Origin: an archaeon
GTDB taxonomy: Archaea; Thermoplasmatota; Thermoplasmata; JAJSAE01
Direction: 5' to 3'
DNA length: 50,156 nucleotides
NCBI GenBank assembly: GCA_024281315.1
Contig: JAJSAE010000069.1
Location: 1-50,156, forward strand
The position numbers were made by a program, and so were the translations under genes. A model generated the notes under the pieces. It did no database searches. It saw nothing but the letters and a program-made list of their open reading frames with translations, and was not told the DNA's origin. Position 1 is the stretch's first letter; each line of letters begins with the position of its first letter. Positions 19,402 to 27,651 of this stretch are shown here, piece after piece.

Positions 19402-20799
19402 ATGCCGGAAAAAAAGAGAGTAATCCTCTTTACCATAAAAGAGGAACAGGGAGAAATACTGAGTCTCATAGACACGATTGGGTATGAACTCGTAAAGGTC
19501 TTCTATCAAAAGAGAAGGAAGCCAGATCCGAATTATTTTCTTGGAAAAGGAAGATTTGAAGAGGTCCAGGAGTTTTTGGGAGTTAAGGATGAGGATGAAG
19601 AAGACAAGGAACTGAGAACGATAGTCGAGAAGATTGAGGGAAAAAAGAAGGAAAAGGAGAGAAAGAAAAGGAGAGAGGAAGCGGACATCGATGCGGTCAT
19701 TGTGGATGCCTCCGTAAGGCCGGGCCAGCACTACAGGCTAGAGATGGGTCTGGAACTGGAATGTATAGACAGAATCGGTCTCATCCTAAGCATCTTTAAA
19801 GAACACGCACATACAAGAGAGGCGAAACTCCAGGTGGAACTTGCAAGACTTCAGTATCAACTACCTCTTATAAAAGAATGGGTTCACAGGGGAAAGGAGG
19901 GGGAAAAACCCGGATTTATGGGCGGTGGCGCCTACGATGTGGATGTATATTATCTCATGGCAAAGAGGAGAATAAGCCGCATAAAAAGGATGTTTCAGGA
20001 TATTGAAAAAGATAGGGAGGTAAAAAGAGAAATAAGAAGGAAGGGGAATACAACGGTTGTTGCCATCGCCGGTTATACCAATGCCGGAAAATCAACGCTT
20101 CTGAGGACTCTGAGTGGTGATGATAATGTTTATGTGGACGATAAACTCTTCGCAACACTATCTCCGGTTACGAGAAGGGCAAAGGATAGAAGAAGACCCG
20201 TTCTCTTTACGGATACTGTGGGCTTCATAGACGACCTTCCCACCGAAACCATAGAGGCCTTCATGTCAACATTGGAGGAAATTTTTACAGCCGATCTTGT
20301 GCTTTTAGTGATAGATATAAGCGATTCTGAGGATGAAATAAGAAGGAAATTAAAGGCCTCTCTGGATATCCTTCTGCCGGATGTGGGAAACGATAGAATA
20401 ATCTATGTAGCCAACAAGACGGATACACTTTCCGAGAGAGGAAAAGAAAGAAAGATAGCTTTTGTTATAAATAATATAGGAAATGACACGATTTTTATTT
20501 CCGCTCTTGATGGCGATGCGAGAACAAGGGTTATGAGAAAGATATACTCCAGAGTCAAGAAAGGGAGAAATAGAGTATTCATAAAATTACCTGCGGAGAA
20601 AGAGGAGACCTACAGAGCCATCAATGAGATAAAAAGAATAGCTATTGTCTCTTCCATGGATTTTAAGGACGAACGGCTCGAAATTACGGCCTATGTTCTC
20701 AGAGATAAGATCGATCATCTGGAACACATTGTGAGCGGCCTTAAAGGTGAGATTATAGTCTTCCCGGAAAAAGATGATGATGTTCCATTATATGCCTGA
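19402..20799 (+). CDS. hflX: HflX-like GTPase
   Basis: GYTNAGKSTLLRTL, DKLFATLSPVTRR, DTVGFIDDLP, ANKTD; N-terminal GKGRFEEV and RPGQHYRLE. Confidence 0.88.
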   Translation: MPEKKRVILFTIKEEQGEILSLIDTIGYELVKVFYQKRRKPDPNYFLGKGRFEEVQEFLGVKDEDEEDKELRTIVEKIEGKKKEKERKKRREEADIDAVIVDASVRPGQHYRLEMGLELECIDRIGLILSIFKEHAHTREAKLQVELARLQYQLPLIKEWVHRGKEGEKPGFMGGGAYDVDVYYLMAKRRISRIKRMFQDIEKDREVKREIRRKGNTTVVAIAGYTNAGKSTLLRTLSGDDNVYVDDKLFATLSPVTRRAKDRRRPVLFTDTVGFIDDLPTETIEAFMSTLEEIFTADLVLLVIDISDSEDEIRRKLKASLDILLPDVGNDRIIYVANKTDTLSERGKERKIAFVINNIGNDTIFISALDGDARTRVMRKIYSRVKKGRNRVFIKLPAEKEETYRAINEIKRIAIVSSMDFKDERLEITAYVLRDKIDHLEHIVSGLKGEIIVFPEKDDDVPLYA

Positions 20800-20926
20800 A
20801 TGATGAGAAATAGATGGATGGTAAACGGATTTAAATTTGAGTATTTAATGGATGATTAGTGGATAGTACTAATGACTAGGGTTGGAAGGTAATTGTATTA
20901 ATGAAAAATCGGTGATGATAATGGAT

Positions 20927-21316
20927 TCACATCTTAATTCTGAACTCGTCCATCTTCTCCAGAACCATGTCCTCGTATCTCTGGGGCAGGCTCCATCCGA
21001 GATATTGAACATCTTCAATGTTCCTTATGAACTTTGACTTGCTGTTTTCGGTCAGATATTTCTCCAGTTTCTTCACCTTCTTGAAGTGGTCGTAAACCCA
21101 CCATGCTCCGAGTATCAAAACAGCAGGCGATAGGAGGAGAAGCCAGAGATTCCAGTCTCCGACTTGTGTAGCTACTGCAGAAAGACCAGAAAGGAGGGAC
21201 GGAACATTATTCTTGAAAAAGACACCTACCGTTGCTATGAGCGTTCCTATTCCGCCGACAACCGAAAGAACGGCTCCTATTTCCATTCTGTATTCCACGC
21301 TGAACTTCTTTGCCAT
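20927..21316 (-). CDS. Small membrane protein of unknown function (about 129 aa, two predicted TM segments)
   Basis: MAKKFSVEYRMEIGAVLSVVGGIGTLIATVGVF...WNLWLLLLSPAVLILGAWWVY; AGGTGAGC SD before ATG 21316; the upstream part of the tracked ORF is tRNA sequence. Confidence 0.75.
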   Translation of the reverse strand: MAKKFSVEYRMEIGAVLSVVGGIGTLIATVGVFFKNNVPSLLSGLSAVATQVGDWNLWLLLLSPAVLILGAWWVYDHFKKVKKLEKYLTENSKSKFIRNIEDVQYLGWSLPQRYEDMVLEKMDEFRIKM

Positions 21317-21358
21317 TTTGCTCACCTCTTCTTGTATTGCCTCGGTGGGTTTATTGAG

Positions 21359-21432
21359 TGGGCCCGTCCGGATTTGAACCGGAGACCTCCGCCATGTCAA
21401 GGCGACGTCATAACCAACTAGACCACGGGCCC
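21359..21432 (-). tRNA. tRNA-Val (anticodon GAC)
   Basis: Hand-folded cloverleaf: acceptor GGGCCCG/CGGGCCC, T arm TCCGGTTCAAATCCGGA, anticodon arm TCGCC-TTGACAT-GGCGG. Confidence 0.93.
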
Positions 21433-21435
21433 TTC

Positions 21436-21600
21436 ACTTCATTCAGGGCCCTAGGCCGTAAACATCCTCCGGAGTTTACTCCTCACGGGCCCTTTATCCT
21501 ATTTATTTGGCCCTAGCTTCCGACTATCGTCGGTCACCACGGACCTTTTCAGTTTATTCAGGCTCAAGCACTTGACTCTTTCCGGTTGCGGCGAGCCTTT
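21436..21600 (-). ncRNA. Candidate structured RNA upstream of tRNA-Val
   Basis: Several nested inverted repeats (21445-21493 with AGGGCCC/GGGCCCT and GTAAAC/GTTTAC; 21520-21533 CCGAC-GATA-GTCGG; GGCTC/GAGCC 21561-21597) with no ORF; TATAAAG-like box upstream on the minus strand. Confidence 0.35.
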
Positions 21601-21748
21601 ATACAGTTTTTCCAGTCCACCCCCTAGTTTCGTATCATTCAGGTGGTGTTTTTATGGCTGGTATGACGGGCTATAAACTTTCTCTATTTATACCTTATCT
21701 TTAAATGAGGTATCTGTAGTATCCCGAAATCATTTAACGCTTCAATCA

Positions 21749-22819
21749 ATGAACAGGGACGGGGAAGTTTTTTTATCCATAGAGAGATACGCCCTCATGC
21801 GTGTGAAAATAGACGGAGATAAGAAAGAGATCCGCTCGGTATGGTTTGAGAAGGGTAGAGTACTTATGATAGATCAAAGAAAACTCCCTCTTTCACTGGA
21901 AATAAAGGGGTTGGGGACGGTGGATGAGGTGTGCATATCAATAAGGGAGATGTGGGTAAGGGGTGCGCCGGCAATAGGAATAACCGCTGCGTACGGAATG
22001 GCTATTGCTTCATTAACAGGTGAGGATGTGAAATCGGCGGCAGAGAAGCTTAAGGCCACCAGACCAACCGCTTTCGATCTTTTCTATGCTGTTGATTACA
22101 TGCTTGAGAAAATAAACATAGGAGATGATCCTGTTGTGGCCGCCGAGGAGTACGCCAATATCATAATAGAAAAGTGTCGTTCCATAGGAAACGAAGGGGC
22201 CCCCCTCATAAAAGACGGCTTTCGAATTTTGACTCACTGTAATGCCGGCGCCCTTGCTACCGGAGATTACGGAACATCCCTGTCGCCTATCCGCACAGCT
22301 TTTTCAGAGGGAAAAATAATCTTTGTTTTTGTGGACGAAACGAGACCGAGGCTTCAGGGTGCGAGGCTTACCGCATGGGAGTTGTATCAGGAGGGAGTCC
22401 CTCACGCGGTGATAGCGGATAATGCGGCCGGCCATTACATGAGGACCGGACAGATTGATATGGTCATTGTGGGGGCGGACAGAATTGCCGGTAACGGGGA
22501 TTTCGCAAACAAAATAGGAACATATGAAAAGGCGGTTATTGCAAAGGAGAACGGCATACCGTTCTATGTGGCCGCGCCGGCGAGCACATTCGATCTTTCT
22601 CTTCCCGGCGGTGGAAAAATTCCCATAGAGGAACGGGATGAAAAGGAGGTTCTGGAGTTTGGGGGTGTGAGGATAGCCCCACATGGCTCGTCGGCAAGGA
22701 ACCCCGCTTTTGATGTTACTCCTGCCAGATATGTTACCGGTTTTATTACGGAGTACGGAGTATTCACTCCGGAGGAACTGCCGAGCCTTATATTAATCAT
22801 TAAGGGGCGAGGAGAATGA
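21749..22819 (+). CDS. mtnA: S-methyl-5-thioribose-1-phosphate isomerase / eIF2B-like isomerase
   Basis: VRGAPAIGITAAYG, THCNAGALATGDYGT, DETRPRLQGARLTAWEL, VGADRIAGNGDFANKIGTY. Confidence 0.9.
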   Translation: MNRDGEVFLSIERYALMRVKIDGDKKEIRSVWFEKGRVLMIDQRKLPLSLEIKGLGTVDEVCISIREMWVRGAPAIGITAAYGMAIASLTGEDVKSAAEKLKATRPTAFDLFYAVDYMLEKINIGDDPVVAAEEYANIIIEKCRSIGNEGAPLIKDGFRILTHCNAGALATGDYGTSLSPIRTAFSEGKIIFVFVDETRPRLQGARLTAWELYQEGVPHAVIADNAAGHYMRTGQIDMVIVGADRIAGNGDFANKIGTYEKAVIAKENGIPFYVAAPASTFDLSLPGGGKIPIEERDEKEVLEFGGVRIAPHGSSARNPAFDVTPARYVTGFITEYGVFTPEELPSLILIIKGRGE

Positions 22820-23304
22820 ATGCGGGGATGTCGGATATTGAGCAGGGAGATATGGCCCCGGATTTTCTATGCCCGTTCTGCCGCACGGGAACCATGGTGC
22901 CCGCCGATAATGAGAGTGATGTTCCGGCCTATGTGTGCCCTGTTTGCGGCTCCTATCACGGCGAATTCCTTCATACCGGAAAAATTTTCTACTATACGTC
23001 GCTCCATCTTCGGGTGGGAAGGGCAATTATTGCGCGCAATGGCCTCGGAGGGCCGCACAGCATCCCATCGCTATCTGTGGAACTTTCTCATGAGATTGGG
23101 GGCGACACTAGTGCCGAGGATGTGGCACAGGCAATAGTCTATCTGGAACGGAATGGAGTGCTTGAGGTAAGGGACGGCCGGATATATGCCGCGGATAGCG
23201 TGGAAATCCCAGCTAAAATCGCCCCCAACAAGAGAACGAAATCGAAATCAGGAGAAACAGACGGGGCTGGTCGGCAGAGTGACATGCCGGGAGAGGTGAA
23301 TTAA
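22816..23304 (+). CDS. Hypothetical zinc-ribbon protein with possible wHTH
   Basis: CPFCRTGTMV...YVCPVCGSYHGEF; 4-nt overlap with the preceding gene. Confidence 0.65.
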   Translation: MNAGMSDIEQGDMAPDFLCPFCRTGTMVPADNESDVPAYVCPVCGSYHGEFLHTGKIFYYTSLHLRVGRAIIARNGLGGPHSIPSLSVELSHEIGGDTSAEDVAQAIVYLERNGVLEVRDGRIYAADSVEIPAKIAPNKRTKSKSGETDGAGRQSDMPGEVN

Positions 23305-24498
23305 ATGGCCAAATATCTTGTTACAAAGTGGTTCGGAGTCTTTCTATGTGAGGGGAGAAAGGTGTCCAGATTTCTTGTCTTCCCGAAAGATCCGCAGAAG
23401 ATTGCAGAGAGAATAAGGACTATACAGATGGGGGATATCCTTGACGAGGAAAAGGAACTTTCGTTCCGGGGAATTCTATTTACGGACCCCCGCATGTCCG
23501 ACATGGGAAAAGTCGTGGAGTTTGATTCCGAGTTTATCTTGCCCCATGACTACGGATTTTCCGATGACCTTCTCAGGGATGCCATGCTTCTGGCTGCACG
23601 GATGGAGATGTCATATACAGTCCCGTGGGACCGGCTGATAATTCAGGCTGTTGAGGCTCTCGATGATCTTACGGGAAAGGCCAATCTTCTGGCCGAGAGG
23701 ACGAGGGCATGGTATTCCCTGTACTTTCCGGAATTCCCGTCCTTGTGTAGCGGCGAGGAGGAGATGGTTAAACTGGTGGCCGAATACGGAGTGCGCGAGG
23801 AGATACTGGCCGCCCTGGTCGATAAAGGAGCGCAGACGGAGGAGGAACAGGGCGTTTTTGACAGAAAAATCTCCGATGAGGACCTCAAAGCAATCCAATC
23901 TCTTGCAAAACTGGCATCCGCCACCTATGACGAAATTGCCTTAATCTCCGCATACATAGAAAAGAGCATGGAAGAGGTCGCACCCAATCTCTCTGCGCTC
24001 ATCGGTCCCATTCTGGGAGCAAGGCTCATGGCTCTGGCAGGCGGCCTGAGACGGCTGGCAATACTCCCTGCCGGAACGGTCCAGCTTCTGGGTGCGGAGG
24101 CCGCAATGTTCAGGCACATAAAGGAGGGGAGCGATGGCCCGAAGCACGGAGTCATATTCCAGCACCCGATGCTTCATTCGGCCCCGCCGTGGCAGAGGGG
24201 GAGCATAGCAAGGGCCGTAGCCGGGAAAATAAGTATAGCCGCGCGTGCAGATGCCTTTGGCGGTGCGGACATATCGGATAGGCTGAAGGTGGAGCTGGAG
24301 GGCCGGCTGGCAAAGATAAGAGAGAGCAAGAAAGAGGCTCCGCTGAGGAGGAAGGGGAAGGGGGGAAGGAAGAGAGAGGGCGCCAGGGACGGAGGAAAGG
24401 CCGGAAATAATCGCAAGGGGAGAAAGGGCCGCAGTGAGGGAAAAAACCGTGATTCCGGGGGAAGTCGCCGCTCAAAAAGTCGACAGCGCAGGGGGTAG
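23305..24498 (+). CDS. NOP5/NOP56-like C/D sRNP core protein
   Basis: ALIGPILGARLMALAGGLRRLAILPAGTVQLLGAEAAMFRHIKEG...PKHGVIFQHP Nop domain; basic RG/KG-rich tail. Confidence 0.93.
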   Translation: MAKYLVTKWFGVFLCEGRKVSRFLVFPKDPQKIAERIRTIQMGDILDEEKELSFRGILFTDPRMSDMGKVVEFDSEFILPHDYGFSDDLLRDAMLLAARMEMSYTVPWDRLIIQAVEALDDLTGKANLLAERTRAWYSLYFPEFPSLCSGEEEMVKLVAEYGVREEILAALVDKGAQTEEEQGVFDRKISDEDLKAIQSLAKLASATYDEIALISAYIEKSMEEVAPNLSALIGPILGARLMALAGGLRRLAILPAGTVQLLGAEAAMFRHIKEGSDGPKHGVIFQHPMLHSAPPWQRGSIARAVAGKISIAARADAFGGADISDRLKVELEGRLAKIRESKKEAPLRRKGKGGRKREGARDGGKAGNNRKGRKGRSEGKNRDSGGSRRSKSRQRRG

Positions 24499-24525
24499 CC
24501 AATTCCCCAAATCTGTCCAACAACC

Positions 24526-24535
24526 TATATATAAA
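24526..24535 (+). promoter_or_regulatory. TATA box
   Basis: tatatataaa about 40 nt upstream of ATG 24574. Confidence 0.6.
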
Positions 24536-24573
24536 CCCCACCCGCTTTTCAACCATCATATTGTGGTGATATC

Positions 24574-25899
24574 ATGGAGACCATTCAAAACCGCGAATAC
24601 AAGAAGGAGAAGATGAAGGAGATGCTCATGAAACTCCAGTCCGGCCAGGGCCCGGAGGAACTGAAGCATGAATTCAAGGCCCTTTTGAAGAGCATATCTC
24701 CTCTGGAAATCCCCATCATTGAGCAGGAACTCGTCAAGGAGGGTGTAAAGCCCAGGGAGATTGCAAAGATGTGCGACATTCATGTGGAACTATTTAGGGA
24801 AACGGTTAGCGGGGCCAGTGATGAGGAGGAAGAGGGCCTCCCGCGTGGTCACCCCCTCGATCTATTTTACAGGGAAAATAAGGAAATAATCAAGGATGCG
24901 GAGCTTCTCGGCCTTTACGCCTCCTCTCTTTCCACAGCCGGGGACGAGAAGACAAAGTCCGACCTTCTGGATGTGGTGGACGATATTGCAAGCAGGATTC
25001 TGAAAATCGGTTTTACACACTACAACCGCGAGGAGATGCTTCTCTTCCCGTACATAGAAAGGCTGGGCATATCTGCGGTTCCGACGGTTCTGTGGACCAA
25101 GCACGATGAGATAAGGATAAAGATGAAGCAGTTTGCGGGCCTTCTGAAGGGCTATGAAGGCACGGGCTGGAGCGAGTTCTCGGCACAGGTGAAAGAGAAA
25201 GGGGCCGAGCTGTCCAGAAAACTGGTGGACATGGTCTTCCGCGAGGACAACATCCTCTATCGCGCCGCCCACATTCTTCTGCCAGAGGGCGCGTGGGTTG
25301 CCATAAGGGAACAGAGCGATGAGTACGGGTATTACGGTCTGAAGCCGGAGGAGTGGCACACCGATGCGCCCCCCCTCCTCCCACACGAGATAACGGAAGG
25401 CCTTTCCGCTGACGATATTCTTTCCCTGCCTCCAGATGTACAGAGGCTCGTAAAGGCCACAGGAACGGAAAAAGACGATTATGTGCTTGTGAGAGACGGC
25501 GATATGGATATGGAAACGGGCTTCATGTCTCCCGAAGAACTCATAAAGATATTTTCGAGGCTTCCGGTGGACACAACATTCATAGACCGCAACGACAGGG
25601 TGCGCTTCTTTTCCGGTGGGGAGCGAGTCTTTCCGAGGTCCAAGAACATACTGGGCCGGAAGGTGCAGATGTGCCACCCTCCAAAGAGCGTCCACATAGT
25701 CAACCACATACTGGCCGATTTCAGGGCGAAGAAGAGGGAGAATGCGGAGTTCTGGATCCAGATGGGCCCGAAGTTCATACATATCACCTACTATCCGCTA
25801 TGGGATGATAACGGGGAGTACATGGGGACACTGGAGGTCTCCGAGGATGCCGCGCATGTGAGGTCGCTGGAAGGGGAGAAGAGGCTGCTGGATTATTGA
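24574..25899 (+). CDS. DUF438-type protein with hemerythrin-like and PAS-like domains
   Basis: N-terminal LKHEFKALLKSISPLEIPIIEQELVKEGV; HYNREEMLLFPYIERLG with DEIR; C-terminal PAS-like FIDRNDRVRFFSGGERVFPRSKNILGRKVQMCHPPKSV. Confidence 0.85.
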   Translation: METIQNREYKKEKMKEMLMKLQSGQGPEELKHEFKALLKSISPLEIPIIEQELVKEGVKPREIAKMCDIHVELFRETVSGASDEEEEGLPRGHPLDLFYRENKEIIKDAELLGLYASSLSTAGDEKTKSDLLDVVDDIASRILKIGFTHYNREEMLLFPYIERLGISAVPTVLWTKHDEIRIKMKQFAGLLKGYEGTGWSEFSAQVKEKGAELSRKLVDMVFREDNILYRAAHILLPEGAWVAIREQSDEYGYYGLKPEEWHTDAPPLLPHEITEGLSADDILSLPPDVQRLVKATGTEKDDYVLVRDGDMDMETGFMSPEELIKIFSRLPVDTTFIDRNDRVRFFSGGERVFPRSKNILGRKVQMCHPPKSVHIVNHILADFRAKKRENAEFWIQMGPKFIHITYYPLWDDNGEYMGTLEVSEDAAHVRSLEGEKRLLDY

Positions 25900-27326
25900 T
25901 TATAATTTGTGTCAGGGACAGCCCATATTTCTCTTCTTTGCAGGAACTCCACACTAATAAGCACACCCCCAGAAATCCCCAGCCCCACCACTCCTACAAG
26001 CAGGCCGAATGATGGTGCATATTCCGCACTGGCCAGAAACACATAGGCCTCTCCTGCCAGAATTGAGATTATTGCCGATATCGGCCTCATATTCTTCAGA
26101 TAAAGTGCGCCGAGGAATGCCGGTGCCAGAACCACGAGCCCGGAAAATGCGGCCCCTATGAGGAACAGCATTATGCCCTGCCCGGACCGGAAGAAGTAGA
26201 AGATGTAGAGAATGGAACCAAGGGCTAGAATCCATGTGATTGCTATGCTCCTCCTCACTTCGTTCGTTTTTTTATGGGAGCCGGTGTCTTTTACGGTCAT
26301 GGTTGATATGGCAAACAACTGCGAGTCGGCCGTGGACATGAGGGCCGAAAGTGCGCCGACCATTACAAGATAATAGACCCAGTTCGGCGTGTATCTCTCC
26401 ACCATAACGAGCATAACGGTGTTTGTTCCCGCCTCGACTCCGGCACCGTGGGCCCAGACGCCCACCAGAACGGGGATGAGGAACAGGAAGGAGATGAGGA
26501 ATGGATAGAGGGTCATGCTGGTCTTCAACGATTTCTCGCTCTTTGCTGTGTAGAACCTCGTGAAGAGCTGGGGGAACATAGGATCAACGAAAATCCAGAG
26601 AACCATGAAGGAGAGCCAGATGCTCGGGGTGAAGAAGCCGCCGGCACGGGAGAACAGCCCCGGGTCAGCGGCAAACGCTCTTTCTCCTGCCGCCGCAAAG
26701 CCGCCCAGCGCCGATGAGATGAAGAGGCCCACAAGCAGCATTGCGGTGAACATGAGAACTCCCTGCACCACATCGGTCCAGCCGGAGCCGCGCATTCCTC
26801 CGAGAGAGACATAGGCCGCAATGACTATCACCACTACAACCGCCCCTGCCGCCGGATCAATACCCACAAGGCTCTGGAGGATGTATCCCGCACCTGAGGC
26901 CTGCACGGCGAGATAAGGCAGGGTGAACAGAATCATAACGAACATGGTCAGCCACTGTAGTTTCCTGCTTCCAGTCTCCCCGCCGATAAGTTCGGGAGCG
27001 GTGGTGTATCCCCTTTCCTTTCCCAGTTGCCAGACTTTCCTTCCGATAATATAGAACATGATCGGCATGAAGGCCGTTCCGAGAGCCATGACTCCGTACT
27101 CCCCGAAGCCGTACCTGTATGCGGCATCCGAGAATCCCAGAAAGAAGAAGGCCGAGAAATTGGTGGCCGCCATGGTGAAGAACAGTAGAATCGGCTTAAA
27201 TGAACGGCCCGCAACGAAATACTCCTCCCCTCCTCTCTTTTTGCCTCCATATCTGTGCGCAAGCAGGCCGAGGCCGAGCAGGAACGCAAAATACAGCAGA
27301 ACCACAGCGATTGCAAAGGCGTTCAT
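25893..27326 (-). CDS. Sodium:solute symporter (SSS family)
   Basis: Multiple TM segments; FVAGRSFKPILLFFTMAATNFSAFFFLG and STADSQLFAISTMTVKD signatures. Confidence 0.88.
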   Translation of the reverse strand: MNAFAIAVVLLYFAFLLGLGLLAHRYGGKKRGGEEYFVAGRSFKPILLFFTMAATNFSAFFFLGFSDAAYRYGFGEYGVMALGTAFMPIMFYIIGRKVWQLGKERGYTTAPELIGGETGSRKLQWLTMFVMILFTLPYLAVQASGAGYILQSLVGIDPAAGAVVVVIVIAAYVSLGGMRGSGWTDVVQGVLMFTAMLLVGLFISSALGGFAAAGERAFAADPGLFSRAGGFFTPSIWLSFMVLWIFVDPMFPQLFTRFYTAKSEKSLKTSMTLYPFLISFLFLIPVLVGVWAHGAGVEAGTNTVMLVMVERYTPNWVYYLVMVGALSALMSTADSQLFAISTMTVKDTGSHKKTNEVRRSIAITWILALGSILYIFYFFRSGQGIMLFLIGAAFSGLVVLAPAFLGALYLKNMRPISAIISILAGEAYVFLASAEYAPSFGLLVGVVGLGISGGVLISVEFLQRREIWAVPDTNYNQ

Positions 27327-27536
27327 TCAATCCCTCCAGATATGGCGGGAGAAGAGGATATAGTAAATCCCTGTAAGTATCACAATTATAATATGCCAGA
27401 TTACCCAGACAGGCAGGCCGTGAAGAAGGGTGTTGCCGCCCCAGTTCCAGACATCCATAGCCGATATTACAAGCAGCACGAATCCCGCTGCAAATACGAT
27501 ACGCTTCCGTTTTTCGGGCAGTTCGTCGAACTTCAT
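27327..27536 (-). CDS. Small two-TM protein adjacent to symporter, possible accessory subunit
   Basis: MKFDELPEKRKRIVFAAGFVLLVISAMDVWNWGGNTLLHGLPVWVIWHIIIVILTGIYYILFSRHIWRD; directly abuts symporter start. Confidence 0.65.
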   Translation of the reverse strand: MKFDELPEKRKRIVFAAGFVLLVISAMDVWNWGGNTLLHGLPVWVIWHIIIVILTGIYYILFSRHIWRD

Positions 27537-27651
27537 TAAATCAACTCCTGCCCGTTTCCTGGTTTTTCGAGCTGGAAGCGGGAAAACAGTGCTCGGAAGA
27601 ATGCAATGAAAAGTACTATATGAATATTTCCGAGTTTTTCCGCCCCGCTCT

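Noticed and set aside
20790-20945. Possible C/D box sRNA (CTGAATGATGA and GTGATGA...CTGA)
   Set aside because: C and D box spacing does not fit a normal archaeal C/D sRNA, and the motifs overlap gene ends.
21317-21400. N-terminal MTWRRSPVQIRTGPLNKP... of the 157-aa ORF
   Set aside because: It is translated tRNA-Val sequence; the true start is ATG 21316 with SD.
24862-25782. 306-aa minus-strand ORF
   Set aside because: Antisense to the DUF438/hemerythrin-like gene.
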